Source: Myotis daubentonii
Lineage: Eukaryota; Chordata; Mammalia; Chiroptera; Vespertilionidae
Direction of reading: 5' to 3'
DNA: 64,000 nucleotides
NCBI RefSeq assembly: GCF_963259705.1
Contig: NC_081844.1
Span: 20,445,715-20,509,714, forward strand
Of the stretch, positions 56,501 through 63,132 are shown one piece after another (position 1 is the stretch's first letter; the number at the start of each line of letters is the position of its first letter). Under the pieces are notes generated by a model. That model was not told the DNA's origin and made no database searches. It saw nothing but the letters and a program-made list of their open reading frames with translations. The translations under genes and the position numbers were made by a program.

Positions 56501-58596
56501 AAGAGTTCGGACATGAGGATGCGGTTATTATGACAGTATAAGAGAATGCCTCCCAGACATTCCCAAGTACAGCCCCTCCAAACGGATCAACCTGGGAAGC
56601 AGAGGCTGCCTGTATAGGTGTTTCGATCTATTTTGATTTGTGCTAGGATTAGCATGTCCAGAAAAAGACTGATGGTCACTGGTTTTCCGGCAATACAATA
56701 CACAAGATGTACTGTCCGACCTGAGTCCCGGAGAACCAGTGAAGGCTGTGTGAAGGCCAAGATCACTCAACCCACTGCAGCAGCATACCTGGCTGGACAG
56801 AGGCGACTGTATGTTTAACTTGCCATTCTTGGGAATGTCGATTCTGTACCCAAGGGGAAGGAAAGCGTTGAATCCAACAATGAGGTCAGGGTGTTCGTGG
56901 AAGAGCTGTGAGACTCGGCGGATGACTCCAGGAGTATCGATGCTGAAATAAAGATCATGAGTGGGCAAAGGCGTCTCGGGAAACAAAAGTAAAATCTATT
57001 CTAGACTCCCATGACAGTGCCATGTAACCAGCTTCTCACTGACCACAAAGCACCCAAAAATGTGACTGCGGTGAATCTGCTGACAGTGATCTACTTCCAG
57101 AGCAGCCAGGCCTGGGCTCCCTGTGCCCCTGGAGAGAACCACAGAACAGTCCCACAGCACAGCTCCCCAAAACACTCCAAGCACCTCTAACTCAGTGCTA
57201 AGAATGGCAGGAGAGTGACTGTGAGTCCTGGACTTCAAACCCCCTAAATGATGAGATAAATTCCCTTATTTTAAATGCATTGGGGATCAACTATGACATA
57301 GCAGCTGATCCCAGCAACTGATTACAATGCATAAATACCAACGGCCCTACACGTATGGGAATCGCTTAAGTATTTGAGAGGCGGGATGGGGTCTCCCCCC
57401 GCCCCGTGGCTGCAGCTAGGGTCAAGGCCTTGGTGGAAGAAACCAGGCCCTGCATGTGTCCTCAGAGGGAGAAGCAGCATGGCAGGTATGTGATCATCGA
57501 GAACCTAAGACTCAGAGGACCCAGGTTCTAGTCCTGACACTGTCCCCGAACCTCCGTGGGCCTCCTGTCACACAAGGGGATGGCTGTGAGGTCCCCCACG
57601 GACCTCTAACCCTCCTGATTCTGTGCCTACAAACACGTCATGTGTCTGAAATGCCTTCCGAAATGCCAGGTCCCCTACTGAGCATTTTATGTGCATAAGT
57701 TCCTCGCAGGCCTGGGACTGGGGTGATGCGAGTGAGACAACTCCCCTTGGGGACAAGATTTAAGGGGAGAGGGCACCCAAACAGTCAGTAATCAAGACAA
57801 GTAACATTTGAATGCAGTGCTTTAGAATTATTTTTTTTAAAGTCCTGGATGAACAAAATTCATTTTTTAAAAAAATCAACCTTTTGCAGAAAGGCTCTTG
57901 GCTGGTCGGTCGGACTCGCCTCTCTCGCCTCACCCCCATACCTGCCCTCCTTCCAGGAACCCCCATAGCAGCTCCACAAAGGAAGACTCTACTCTCTCGT
58001 GTTTTTTTTTTTTTTTTTTTTTTTTTTTTGCAGAAACTGAGGCTTCCAGAGGTTTGGCAACCTGTGCAAGGTCACGCAGCTGGGGCAGGGCCACTGGCTC
58101 GGCCGACGGCGCCCCCCGGGGCGGGGAGGGGCCCGCAGGTACCTTTGGCTTTTGAACTCCTTCATGATTTCCAGGAAGCCGTTGTACGTGGCAGGGTCGC
58201 TGCCGAAGCGGATCTTCACCTGGTCCAGGTAGGTGAGGGCGTCCTCCACCTGCGAGGAAGGGGAAGGGGTGGGGGAGGATCCCCATGGGCCCGGGTCGGT
58301 GCAGGGAACTGAGGACGCTAGTCTCTGGCGGGGAGGGGGACGGCCCGGCCTCCGAGGGGGCCCAGGGGAGGGGTCAGGGGTCTGGGGTCCCGGGCCGCGC
58401 GGAGGAGGGGCCGAGGTGGGGACGGGCGGGGCCCAGGTTGGGGGCGCGGAGCCGGACGACGGGGTTCCCGAGGGAGGGCTAGGGCGCCACTCACGTGCAC
58501 CGGCAGCTTCTCGTGGCCCGCGGAGCCCGAGCGACCCCAGCGGGCGCCACTCAGCCCCCGGCCCCCGGGGCCGCCGCCGCCGCCAGCGTGCGCCAT
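19444..58596 (-). CDS. SIN3B: SIN3B, paired amphipathic helix co-repressor (gene)
   Basis: Nuclear scaffold that brings HDAC1/2 and partners to DNA-bound repressors. Nineteen exons with matching phases sum to 3396 nt, that is 1131 aa plus stop, close to the shorter human isoform (about 1130). PAH1 spans about residues 33-105 (exons 1-3), PAH2 about 150-215 (exons 4-5), PAH3 about 290-360 (exons 7-9). The HDAC-interaction region is about 380-540 (exons 9-11; [28 protein letters not shown]). The Sin3 C-terminal domain runs from about 740 to the end. Every internal junction has AG and GT. The coding sequence shows no frameshift or stop. A polyproline run in exon 13 appears longer than in human. 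The introns are crowded with bat repeats. Confidence 0.97.
19783..19987 (-). CDS. SIN3B: SIN3B exon 18
   Basis: 205 nt completing a split Arg, then [20 protein letters not shown] and [20 protein letters not shown] at gtacgc. Part of the Sin3 C-terminal domain. Human reads RRRWQ here; this copy has RRWQ, one residue shorter. Confidence 0.95.
20678..20772 (-). CDS. SIN3B: SIN3B exon 17
   Basis: 95 nt: [20 protein letters not shown], then [11 protein letters not shown] and a split Arg at gtgaga. Residues about 956-987. Confidence 0.95.
21718..21910 (+). mobile_element. MLT1-like LTR fragment
   Basis: GGTTGAATTGTGTCCCCCAA, CCTCATTTGGAAACAGAGTA and GTGGGCCCTAAACCCAATG follow the forward MLT1/MaLR pattern. 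In SIN3B intron 16. Confidence 0.72.
22267..22359 (-). CDS. SIN3B: SIN3B exon 16
   Basis: 93 nt, phase 0 both ends: [20 protein letters not shown], then [11 protein letters not shown] at gtgagg. Confidence 0.95.
22468..22676 (+). mobile_element. Non-autonomous hAT element
   Basis: 209 bp with terminal inverted repeats CAGGGGTGGGCAAAC and GTCTGCCCACGGCTG. Flanked by 8-bp duplications GCTTAGAC / GCCTAGAC (one mismatch). Same family as 63713-63936. SIN3B intron 15. Confidence 0.9.
22923..23096 (-). CDS. SIN3B: SIN3B exon 15
   Basis: 174 nt: [20 protein letters not shown] ... [20 protein letters not shown] ... ENCFK. Strongly conserved; residues about 867-924. Confidence 0.96.
23275..23385. repeat. 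Degenerate CAGACCAGAG minisatellite
   Basis: Irregular tandem units of CAGACCAGA, CAGAGCAGA and CAGATCAGA over about 110 bp. Confidence 0.85.
23655..23730 (+). mobile_element. MIR fragment
   Basis: GGTGCCTGGCACACAGCAAG followed by AAATAGTGGCTGCTGTTACT is the 3' end of MIR. The HAL1 element is inserted directly after it. Confidence 0.6.
23742..25651 (+). mobile_element. HAL1-type (ORF1-only L1) element, near full length
   Basis: About 1.9 kb between the direct repeats AGAAATGCTAG (23731-23741 and 25652-25662). It opens AGGAGAACCAAGATGGCGGC, like an L1 5'UTR with a YY1 site, has a 700-bp leader, one open ORF1 (24445-25293), a 340-bp G-rich 3'UTR and an AATAAAGATTTAATTAAAA end with a poly(A) tail. 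There is no ORF2. Inserted in SIN3B intron 14, antisense to the gene. Confidence 0.88.
24445..25293 (+). CDS. ORF1p-like protein of the HAL1-type element
   Basis: 282-aa open frame, no stop or shift. Residues about 1-110 are Lys/Glu-rich and heptad-like (coiled coil for trimer formation). Residues about 115-200 match the L1 ORF1p RNA-recognition fold ([20 protein letters not shown]). About 200-282 match the C-terminal domain ([55 protein letters not shown]). L1 ORF1p binds RNA and forms the retrotransposition particle. Whether this copy is expressed is unknown; an intact frame suggests young age. Confidence 0.88.
   Translation: MRRQRNRTKLSMEDIEFRTTLLRSLKNCLEAVDKLNEIYTKTNKTLDLILGNQREIKHTRTEKTNIIQTPDSRPEERKNQVNDLKCEEAKNIQPEKQNEKRIQKCEDSVRSLWDSFKRTNIRIIGVPEDEREQDIENLFEEIMTENFPHLVKEMDLQVQEARRTPNKRNPKRTTPRHIIIKMPRAKDKERLLKTARERNSVTYKGIPIRLSADFSTETLQARREWQEIFKVMNTKNLQPRLLYPAKLSFRIEGQIKSFTDKEKLKEFITTKPGLYEMLKGIL
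26790..27235 (+). mobile_element. Old L1 3' fragment
   Basis: Typical L1 end (GAATATTACTCAGCCGTAAA, GGTTCCATGTATATGAAATG, TCACTTTAAAATGGTTA). It continues after the younger insertions near 28085 (AAATGGTTATTAACATTATG). Confidence 0.82.
27238..27440 (+). mobile_element. Younger L1 3' tail inserted in old L1
   Basis: AGATCAACTAAAGGACTTGT through GTAATACTTATAGCAATAAA plus A-rich tail. The same end occurs at 34345-34508. The duplicated flank AAAATGGTTAACGT is present on both sides. Confidence 0.82.
27463..27661 (+). mobile_element. Ves SINE
   Basis: GCCCTGATGGTGTGGCTCAG to AAATCAATAAAAAA. Its A-tail was the target of the next Helitron. Confidence 0.9.
27662..28074 (+). mobile_element. Helitron (HeliBat type), 413 bp
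   Basis: Starts TCCTATATAATAAAAGCC and ends GTGCACTGGACCTCTAG, between A (27661) and T (28075). It contains a 24-bp near-perfect inverted repeat (27937-27960 and 28020-28043) and a CTCF-like motif (27775-27791). No coding capacity. Confidence 0.93.
28298..28467 (-). CDS. SIN3B: SIN3B exon 14
   Basis: 170 nt completing a split Ser: [20 protein letters not shown] ... [20 protein letters not shown] ... SIARQ at gtgagc. Confidence 0.96.
28936..29575 (-). CDS. SIN3B: SIN3B exon 13 (largest; polyproline)
   Basis: 640 nt from [20 protein letters not shown] to LRLKQP and a split Ser. It carries an acidic/Pro-rich disordered stretch (residues about 670-735) with QQ followed by ten Pro, Leu and four Pro, then [20 protein letters not shown] opening the C-terminal domain, and a basic coiled segment [20 protein letters not shown]. 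Confidence 0.96.
31555..31738 (-). CDS. SIN3B: SIN3B exon 12
   Basis: 184 nt: [20 protein letters not shown] ... [20 protein letters not shown] ... ESVYDE at gtgagg. Highly conserved. Confidence 0.96.
32433..32671 (-). CDS. SIN3B: SIN3B exon 11
   Basis: 239 nt: [20 protein letters not shown] ... [20 protein letters not shown] ... VTAVPVVLK and split Arg. The donor AAAAG|gtttcc is weak, but frame, phase and the human junction (VVLKR-LKAKEE) require it. Confidence 0.94.
33029..33430 (+). mobile_element. Diverged L1 3'UTR-like fragment
   Basis: ATGTGACTCCATTTGTGCCA, then GGTGGTGAACACAGG-type sequence typical of old L1 ends. A similar piece occurs at 31847-31900. Confidence 0.5.
33449..33671 (-). 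mobile_element. Ves SINE
   Basis: Reverse copy flanked by AAGCTAACT (33440-33448 and 33672-33680). Confidence 0.92.
33848..34508 (+). mobile_element. 5'-truncated young L1
   Basis: Flanked by AAGGGTCAG on both sides (about 33839-33847 and 34509-34517). It holds the C-terminal end of ORF2 still open to its stop at about 34234 ([38 protein letters not shown]), then the 3'UTR and AATAAA with poly(A). It lacks the endonuclease and reverse transcriptase domains. Confidence 0.9.
34664..34780 (-). CDS. SIN3B: SIN3B exon 10
   Basis: 117 nt: [20 protein letters not shown], then [19 protein letters not shown]. Core of the HDAC-interaction region. Confidence 0.97.
35022..35360 (+). mobile_element. Helitron (HeliBat type), 339 bp
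   Basis: TCCTATATAATAAAATGC to GTGCACTCGGCCTCTAG between A (35021) and T (35361). It contains an inverted pair of CTCF-like motifs forming a hairpin (35091-35107 and 35123-35139). Confidence 0.92.
35712..35924 (+). mobile_element. Ves SINE (first of tandem pair)
   Basis: GCCCGGCCAGTGTGGTTCAG to TCAATAAAAATATTTAT. Confidence 0.9.
35925..36150 (+). mobile_element. Ves SINE (second of tandem pair)
   Basis: GCCCTAGCTGGTTTGACTCA to AATCAATAAAAATATTTATA. Inserted in the tail of the preceding SINE; the tail word AAAAATATTTAT is repeated after it. Confidence 0.9.
36731..36938 (-). CDS. SIN3B: SIN3B exon 9
   Basis: 208 nt: split Gly, [20 protein letters not shown] ... [20 protein letters not shown] ... 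AICKE at gtagct. Ends PAH3 and begins the HDAC-interaction region. Confidence 0.97.
37190..37395 (-). mobile_element. hAT-Charlie-like fragment
   Basis: TTTGTAAATCAAGTTTTATT and ACTGCTTGTGGCTTCTTTTG match the complement of the element at 34958-36345. Confidence 0.65.
37884..37934 (+). mobile_element. Minimal 51-bp hAT element
   Basis: Terminal repeats CAGCCGTCACCAACC and GGTTGGTAACTGCTG with only 21 bp between. Flanks TCCTAGAA / TCCGAGAA match at 7 of 8 positions, the expected hAT target size. Confidence 0.75.
38329..38352. repeat. (AC)n microsatellite
   Basis: About 12 AC units. Confidence 0.95.
38630..38748 (-). CDS. SIN3B: SIN3B exon 8 (PAH3)
   Basis: 119 nt: [20 protein letters not shown], then [19 protein letters not shown] and a split Gly at gtgagc. 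Confidence 0.96.
39213..39302 (-). CDS. SIN3B: SIN3B exon 7
   Basis: 90 nt: [20 protein letters not shown], then [10 protein letters not shown] at gtgact. Start of PAH3. Confidence 0.96.
40399..40521 (-). CDS. SIN3B: SIN3B exon 6
   Basis: 123 nt after tccttag: [20 protein letters not shown], then [20 protein letters not shown] and Lys. The basic KKRSRP motif looks like a nuclear localisation signal. A nearer CAG (ttcacag) was rejected because it breaks the frame. Confidence 0.94.
41000..41042 (+). repeat. (GGGGT)n, G-quadruplex-prone
   Basis: Six or so GGGGT units, flanked by a further G-rich run, in SIN3B intron 5. On the SIN3B coding strand it is C-rich. Confidence 0.85.
41536..41570 (+). 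repeat. A35 homopolymer
   Basis: Uninterrupted run of about 35 A after AATAAACAGGATGCTATT, likely the tail of a degraded retroelement. Confidence 0.9.
41576..41822 (+). mobile_element. Diverged Ves-type SINE
   Basis: GCCCTAGCCAGTGTTCTCAG head, TTATGGGTTCGCTCCCCAG body, CCCTCCCTCTCTCTCCC tail. More diverged than the other copies. Confidence 0.8.
42390..42600 (-). mobile_element. hAT-Charlie-like fragment
   Basis: TTCTGTAAATAAAGTTTTAT, CCAAGGCTGCTTTCCTGATA and ACCTGGCCCTTCACAGGAAA follow the Charlie-type pattern in reverse. Confidence 0.72.
43848..44070 (+). mobile_element. Ves SINE
   Basis: CCGAAACCGGTTTGGCTCAG to AATCAATAAAATATATTT. Flanks GAAAAACAA(C/G)AGTTTG at 43832-43847 and 44071-44086. 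Confidence 0.92.
44560..44592. repeat. (GT)n microsatellite
   Basis: About 16 uninterrupted units. Confidence 0.96.
44690..46007 (+). mobile_element. Degraded L1 ORF2 region
   Basis: Reads as broken L1 ORF2 (AATGGTGAAAAACTTAAATC; GGAAGATGCTCATGTTCATGG; GGCTTTCAAACTTATTACAA) with frame breaks and an A-run at 45830-45851. Non-functional. Confidence 0.85.
46008..46150 (+). mobile_element. Ves SINE, 5'-truncated
   Basis: Begins in the body (GTACATGCCCAGGTTGCGGG) and ends AATCAATAAAAATC with an A/T tail. Confidence 0.85.
46714..46857 (-). CDS. SIN3B: SIN3B exon 5 (PAH2 end)
   Basis: 144 nt: [40 protein letters not shown], then LPEAKRSL at gtgagt. Confidence 0.96.
48030..48299 (+). repeat. 270-bp duplication, copy 1
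   Basis: From AGGCACCAACCCCCAGTGGC to CACCCCCAGAT in SIN3B intron 4. Near-identical to copy 2 at 49208-49477. Confidence 0.97.
48875..48985 (-). mobile_element. MIR fragment
   Basis: TTTTACAGATTAGAACCTGA, then GTGGCAGAGCTAAGATCTGA, the reverse MIR pattern. Confidence 0.6.
49208..49477 (+). repeat. 270-bp duplication, copy 2
   Basis: Same length as copy 1 with four substitutions and no indel by eye, 1178 bp downstream in direct orientation. Confidence 0.97.
50330..50740 (+). mobile_element. Old L1 3' fragment
   Basis: GAAGCAACTCAAATGTCCATC, ACAGTGGAATATTATTCGGC, and TTTACATTATCTGTATTTTA near the end. Confidence 0.8.
50854..51054 (-). CDS. SIN3B: SIN3B exon 4 (PAH2)
   Basis: 201 nt: [20 protein letters not shown] ... 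[20 protein letters not shown] ... [12 protein letters not shown]2 docks the SID motif of MAD/MXD repressors. Confidence 0.97.
52288..52640 (-). mobile_element. MLT1-like LTR
   Basis: GCCATAACAAAATACCGCAG, AGGTCTGGAGGCTGGAAGTC, TAAGAACCCTATCTCCAAAC and CAATTCAGCTCATAACAG are the complement of an MLT1-type LTR. SIN3B intron 3. Confidence 0.8.
52975..53545 (+). mobile_element. Old L1 3' fragment
   Basis: ATTACCATGTGACCCAGCAA, GGCCATAAAAAGGAATGAAG, GACTCCATTTTCATGAAATA. Non-coding. Confidence 0.85.
54675..54880 (+). mobile_element. MER5A-like hAT element
   Basis: CACTTGGCAATGTCCGGAGA, GTGCTGCTGGCATCCGGTGG and GTGCCAAGGCTGAGAAACCC follow MER5A. Confidence 0.8.
56040..56180 (+). mobile_element. 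MER5A-like fragment
   Basis: GGAGACACTTGGCAATGTCT and CTAGTGGGTAGAGTCAGGGA match the left half of MER5A. Confidence 0.65.
56789..56942 (-). CDS. SIN3B: SIN3B exon 3 (PAH1)
   Basis: 154 nt: [40 protein letters not shown], then [11 protein letters not shown] at gtatgc. Confidence 0.97.
58000..58100 (-). mobile_element. T30 run plus MIR-like fragment
   Basis: About 30 T followed by AGAAACTGAGGCTTCCAGAG and AGGTCACGCAGCTGGGGCAG, the MIR core in reverse, just inside SIN3B intron 2. Confidence 0.55.
58143..58249 (-). CDS. SIN3B: SIN3B exon 2 (PAH1)
   Basis: 107 nt: [20 protein letters not shown], then [15 protein letters not shown] and a split Ser at gtacct. Confidence 0.97.
58495..58596 (-). 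CDS. SIN3B: SIN3B exon 1 (start)
   Basis: ATG at 58596 opens [20 protein letters not shown], then [14 protein letters not shown] at gtgagt. The start lies inside a YY1-like motif (AACATGGCG on the - strand). An upstream in-frame ATG (58650) is in the expected 5'UTR and was not chosen because human SIN3B begins MAHAG. Confidence 0.95.
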
Positions 58597-59269
58597 GTTG
58601 GAAGTCAGAGCCGCGGTCCGCCCCGCCCCCGCCCGCGGCAGGACGCGCATGCGCAGCCCCGCCCCGCGCCGCCCTGGGGGGCGTGGCCTGGGTGCCAGGG
58701 TGGGCGGGGCCTCACTGTGTCAGCTCTTAGCCCTGAAACCTAAGTGCTAAGCAGCCCTGCCACCTGTTTTTGCCCGACTTCACAAGCAACTTCAGAATGA
58801 TTTTCACATCTTGTAAAAGTTGGAAAAAGTCCAGAAGAGAAGACTGTTTCGTGACACGTGAAAACCCTGAAATTCATATTGCAATGTCTGTGGTTTGATT
58901 GGAACACATGCCCGCCCCGCCTTGGCCCATCATCTCTGGCTGCTTTTGCGCCGCAGCAGTAGGATGAGTGGGTGAGACAGATCCTGAGGTTTGCGGAACC
59001 TGATATGTTTACTAAAAAAATGTTGGTGGACCCCTGCTTTCTAAGGGTTGCTGTAACACTGTGACACGGCAGCCTAACACAGGGCCCTAGGCGGTGAATT
59101 TTTGCTAAGTGGCTTTTGCCATAGTTCCTCTCCTATCTTCATTTCCTTAGTCCTAACTCCATCACTTCCCCACTGGGCCAGTTCAGGAGCCACTTAACCA
59201 GTTTTCCCAGTCCTGGTGCTATCAAGAACTGGGATAATTTTACAGCTGCTTCCAAACCTTAAAAGTCTT

Positions 59270-59271
<2 letters not shown>

Positions 59272-59304
<33 letters not shown>
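59272..59304. repeat. (GT)n microsatellite
   Basis: About 16 units. Confidence 0.96.
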
Positions 59305-59305
<1 letters not shown>

Positions 59306-59808
59306 GAATTATAAGCATTTGCACCCAGCATTGAAGACCATCAGAACCTGGCCCTTACGAACCATTTCCTGAAGAATTTTTCATCCACACTCTATGTGTG
59401 CAGAACCTCCTGCTAATGCCTGCCTGCTTCCTGGCCCCATGCATTGGCACATACCATTTCCCTTGCCAGAAGCTGTGTTCTATCTCTTCATTACCCAGAG
59501 AACACCTATGCGTCCTTCAAAACACCATCGAACTGACCCCTTCTCTGCCCTCCCATAGTCCCTTATAGACATCATCTTTTCATGCTTCATCATAAATTCC
59601 TGACACAGAGCCCCATCCGTGAGCATTTATCAAATGAATGAGCATACAATCAAGGACCAAATGACATCTGTTTTTATACGTGAAGAGGTGTGGGAAAGCT
59701 GTGAATACATTGGTAATGAGTGTAGGTGTCAGGAATAGAAAAGTGAACAAAACTGACAAGGCTTTTGCCCTCCTCGAACTTTTAATCTTTCAAGGATAGG
59801 AATCAAAT

Positions 59809-59810
<2 letters not shown>

Positions 59811-59850
<40 letters not shown>

Positions 59851-59858
59851 ACACACAC
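59811..59858. repeat. (AC)n microsatellite
   Basis: About 24 units with one ACAT interruption. Confidence 0.96.
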
Positions 59859-59959
59859 GCGTAAAATTTCAACTATAACAGATACTTTAAAGAGAAGGTA
59901 CAAATATAAGTTACTCTATTCCAGTTACTGTGGCTGTGTAACAAGCCACCCCATTTCTT

Positions 59960-60403
59960 TTTTTAAAATATTTTTGTTGCCAAAACCGGTTTGGCTCAGT
60001 GGATAGAGCATCGGCCTGCGGACTGAAAGGTCCTAGGTTCGATTCCGGTCAAGGGCATGTACCTGGGTTGCAGGCACATCCCAAGTAGGAGATGTGCAGG
60101 AGGTGGCTGATCGATGTTTCTCTCTCATCGATGTTTCTAACTATCTCTCTCCCTTCCTCTCTGTAAAAAATCAATAAAATATATTTAAAAAAATATTTTT
60201 GTTGATTTCAGAGAGGAAAGGAGAGGAAGAGAGAGAGAGAGAGAAGCATAAATGATGACAGGGACTCATTGACTGGCTGCCTCCTGCACGCCCCCTACTG
60301 GGGATCGAGCCCACAACCGGGCATGTGCCTTGACTGGAATCAAACCTGGGACCCTTCAGTCTGCAGGCCAACACTCTATGCACTGAGCCAAACCGGCTAG
60401 GGT
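59960..60403 (-). mobile_element. Ves SINE interrupted by another Ves SINE
   Basis: Reverse SINE whose body is 60190-60403 and whose T-rich tail is split by the SINE at 59980-60189. Flanks AAGCCACCCCATTTCTT at 59943-59959 and 60404-60420. Confidence 0.92.
59980..60189 (+). mobile_element. Ves SINE nested in the opposite SINE
   Basis: GCCAAAACCGGTTTGGCTCA to AATCAATAAAATATATTT. Flanked by AAAATATTTTTGTTG on both sides, derived from the outer SINE tail. Confidence 0.93.
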
Positions 60404-61312
60404 AAGCCACCCCATTTCTTGAAGAGTTAGAGATGCAGAATTACAACATTTATTTTGTTCTCCAATAATTGCAATTTGGGCAGGTTTGGTGTCAGGTGAG
60501 TAGCTGGAAGGCTGGAGCTGGAATCCTCTGAAGGTTTACTCACTCACCTGTCTGTCGGTTGCTGCTAGCTGTCCGCTGGGGCTGCTGCAAGGAGCACCTG
60601 CATGTGGCCTCTCCATGCAGCCGGAGCTCCCCCACATAGCAGCTGGGTTCCCAGCACAATCATACTGAGGAGAGGAGCGACTGAGCCAGGTGGAAGCCGT
60701 ATACAATATCTCCTTTTCTGATCTAGTCTTTCAAGTCGCACGGGATCATTTCCATTGCCGTCTCTCCATAGTGGCTATGACAAAGTCCCTCCCAAATGCA
60801 AGTTAAGGACAAACAGATTCTAGAAGCCGGGGAGTGGCCAGGGTCCGGAACAGCATGGGGGACAGGAAATCTTGCCGTTTGGGGAAAACACCCCTGCCAC
60901 CGCAGGGACTTAACCCAGGCTAGTATGGGATAAAGAAGGCTTCCCAGTGGAAGTGGCTAGCTGAGTCCCGGAGATGTAGGCGTTCACCATGAAGGTCAGA
61001 GGGAACAGCTGTGCAAAGCCCTGCGATGGGAAGAAGTGCGGCACATTTGAACTAAAAAAGGAAAAAGACCGATGTTTTGGGACTGCAAGATAAGTGTGGA
61101 GAGGCCAGAGGGGGGCAGACCACGTAACCTGATGGGATGAGTTAAGAATTTTGGTCTTGGCATGTCACACTGGTAGAAATTGTGCGTGGATTTTATGCAG
61201 AGAGGTGTTTGAGCAGCGTTGAATTTGGAAGCAAAGGACTCTGGCTGATCTGCTGGGAGGTGATTGGAGGGGATGGGAGGGTGAATGCAAAGAGGCTGTT
61301 TCATCCTTTAGC

Positions 61313-61752
61313 CAGGGGTGGGGAACAGCAGGCCTGAGGGCCCTATGAGGCCCGTGAAATCATTTGGTCTGGCCCAGCCAAGGCATGAGGGGTAAATTAA
61401 TTAAATGTTTGACCAAATATAGCAGGCTGACTTTTAAGTTGATGATTTTGTCTGGCCTGAGAATGATGTTAAAAATATCCAAATGTGCCCTAGCCGGCTT
61501 GGCTCAGTGGATAGAGCGTCAGCCTGCGGACTGAAGGGTCCCAGGTTCGATTCAGGCCAAGGGCACATGCTTGGGTTGTGGGCTCGATCCCCAGTAGCGG
61601 GTGTGCAGGAGGCAGCTGATCAATGATTCTCTCTCATCATTGATGTTTCTATCTCTCTCTCCTTCTCTCTTCCTCTCTGAAAACAATAAAAAAAATACAT
61701 TTTAAAAAAATATCCAAATGCCCCTGGGCAGAAAAAAGGTTCCCCACCCCTG
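61313..61752 (+). mobile_element. hAT element with nested SINE
   Basis: Terminal repeats CAGGGGTGGGGAACA and GGTTCCCCACCCCTG. The flanks CCTTTAGC / CCTCAGGC match only partly, so it is older than the other hAT copies. A Ves SINE occupies 61486-61705. Confidence 0.8.
61486..61705 (+). mobile_element. Ves SINE in hAT
   Basis: GCCCTAGCCGGCTTGGCTCA to the A-rich tail. Duplicated hAT sequence AAATATCCAAATG on both sides. Confidence 0.93.
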
Positions 61753-62157
61753 CCTCAGGCAAAGGACGTTGGTGGCTTAGACCAGAATGGGAGCAGTGAA
61801 GGTGGAGAGGAGGGGGTGGAAGGGAGCGCTGTTTAGAAGGTAAAACACAGAGGATATGGTGGTGGGTGGAAGTCGGGCTGAGGGCGAAGGAAGCAGCTCA
61901 TGGCTCCCAGCCCAGAAAGGAATTCCGCACGGTTTCAGCACATTCCTGTAGGAACAGCAGCTAAGGTGGACTGGGCCACCAGATGCCCCGATAGTCCTTT
62001 TCACACCAAGGCCACCTGGCAATCTATTACCAAGTCACTGTCCTGGAGAACCAAGGGCGTGTGTAAGCTTCTGACATGCTGGCAGAGTCCTCACACAATA
62101 CTCCCAAGGATTGCGATCCTATTCAAATTTTAAGGATCTCTTTTCGTTTTTCATTCT

Positions 62158-62382
62158 TTTTTTTTTTTAAATATATATTTTATTGATTTTTTACAGAGAG
62201 GAAGGGAGAGGGATAGAGAGTTAGAAACATCGATGAGAGAGAAACATGGATCAGCTGCTTCCTGCACACCCCCTACTGGGGATGTGCCCGCAACCAAGGT
62301 ACATGCCCTTGACCGGAATCGAACCTGGGACCCTTGAGTCCGCAGGCCGACGCTCTATCCACTGAGCCAAACCGGTTAGGGC
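62158..62382 (-). mobile_element. Ves SINE
   Basis: Reverse copy ending GAGCCAAACCGGTTAGGGC. Flanks TCGTTTT(T/C)CATTCTTTT. Confidence 0.92.
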
Positions 62383-62474
62383 TCGTTTTCCATTCTTTTC
62401 ATAGCTCGCATATGGTCAGAGGAAGCTCTCACTCATTTGGAGAATAGGCAATCACAGGCCAATTCCACCTTAGG

Positions 62475-62501
62475 GGTGTGTGTGTGTGTGTGTGTGTGTG
62501 T
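62475..62501. repeat. (GT)n microsatellite
   Basis: About 13 units. Confidence 0.95.
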
Positions 62502-62822
62502 TGGTGCGTGCATACATCCTTCAGAACTCAGCTAGAATGCCACCTCCTCCAAGAAGCCTTCCCCAACCCCCACTAGATTAGGTTAAGTGCCCCGGGTAGC
62601 AGGAGGTATTTTCCCATAATGATCACAACAATATTTCCTGCCCCCCATGCTATTCCTGAACCTGCATGTGTATGTGCATGTGTCGACATGTGGACAATGG
62701 GACACATACATCTTGTCATTCTTATTTTTAGAAAGCGTAACAAGTTTCCAAGCTCAATATTTTTCTTTACCATTTTCATCTACACAGATTAAGTTGAAAA
62801 CCTGAGAGTTGACAGTTTAGAT

Positions 62823-63029
62823 CAGGGGTCCTCAAACTATGGCCCGCGGGCCACGTGCAAATACAAATATTGTATTTGTTCCCGTTTTGTTTTTTTACTT
62901 CAAAATAAGATATGTGCAGTGTGCATAGGAATTTGTTCATAGTTTTTTTTTTTTAAACTATAGTCCGGCCCTCCAACGGTCTGAGGGACAGTGAACTGGC
63001 CCCCTGTTTAAAAAGTTTGAGGACCCCTG
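62823..63029 (+). mobile_element. Non-autonomous hAT, 207 bp, perfect target duplication
   Basis: Terminal repeats CAGGGGTCCTCAAACT and AGTTTGAGGACCCCTG are perfect complements over 16 bp. Flanking 8-bp GTTTAGAT is identical on both sides (62815-62822, 63030-63037). A young insertion. Confidence 0.95.
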
Positions 63030-63132
63030 GTTTAGATAGACCAGCTTTGGAACACAAATTTAACATTAAGGTAAGATTCTTGAGTAGGTCTTTTCTTAGA
63101 CAGTATTTTGGCGAGGTTAAGAAGACAAGATC

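Larger units (their letters stand above)
58080..58720 (-). promoter_or_regulatory. SIN3B: SIN3B CpG island and promoter
   Basis: CpG-dense block spanning exons 1-2 and upstream DNA, without a TATA box. A perfect NRF1 palindrome GCGCATGCGC is at 58645-58654, about 50 bp upstream of the start codon, and GC boxes (CCCCGCCCC) flank it. Confidence 0.8.

Noticed and set aside
59980..60060. tRNA-like A and B box sequences in SINE heads
   Set aside because: Part of the Ves SINE promoter; the copies lack a full tRNA cloverleaf, so not tRNA genes.
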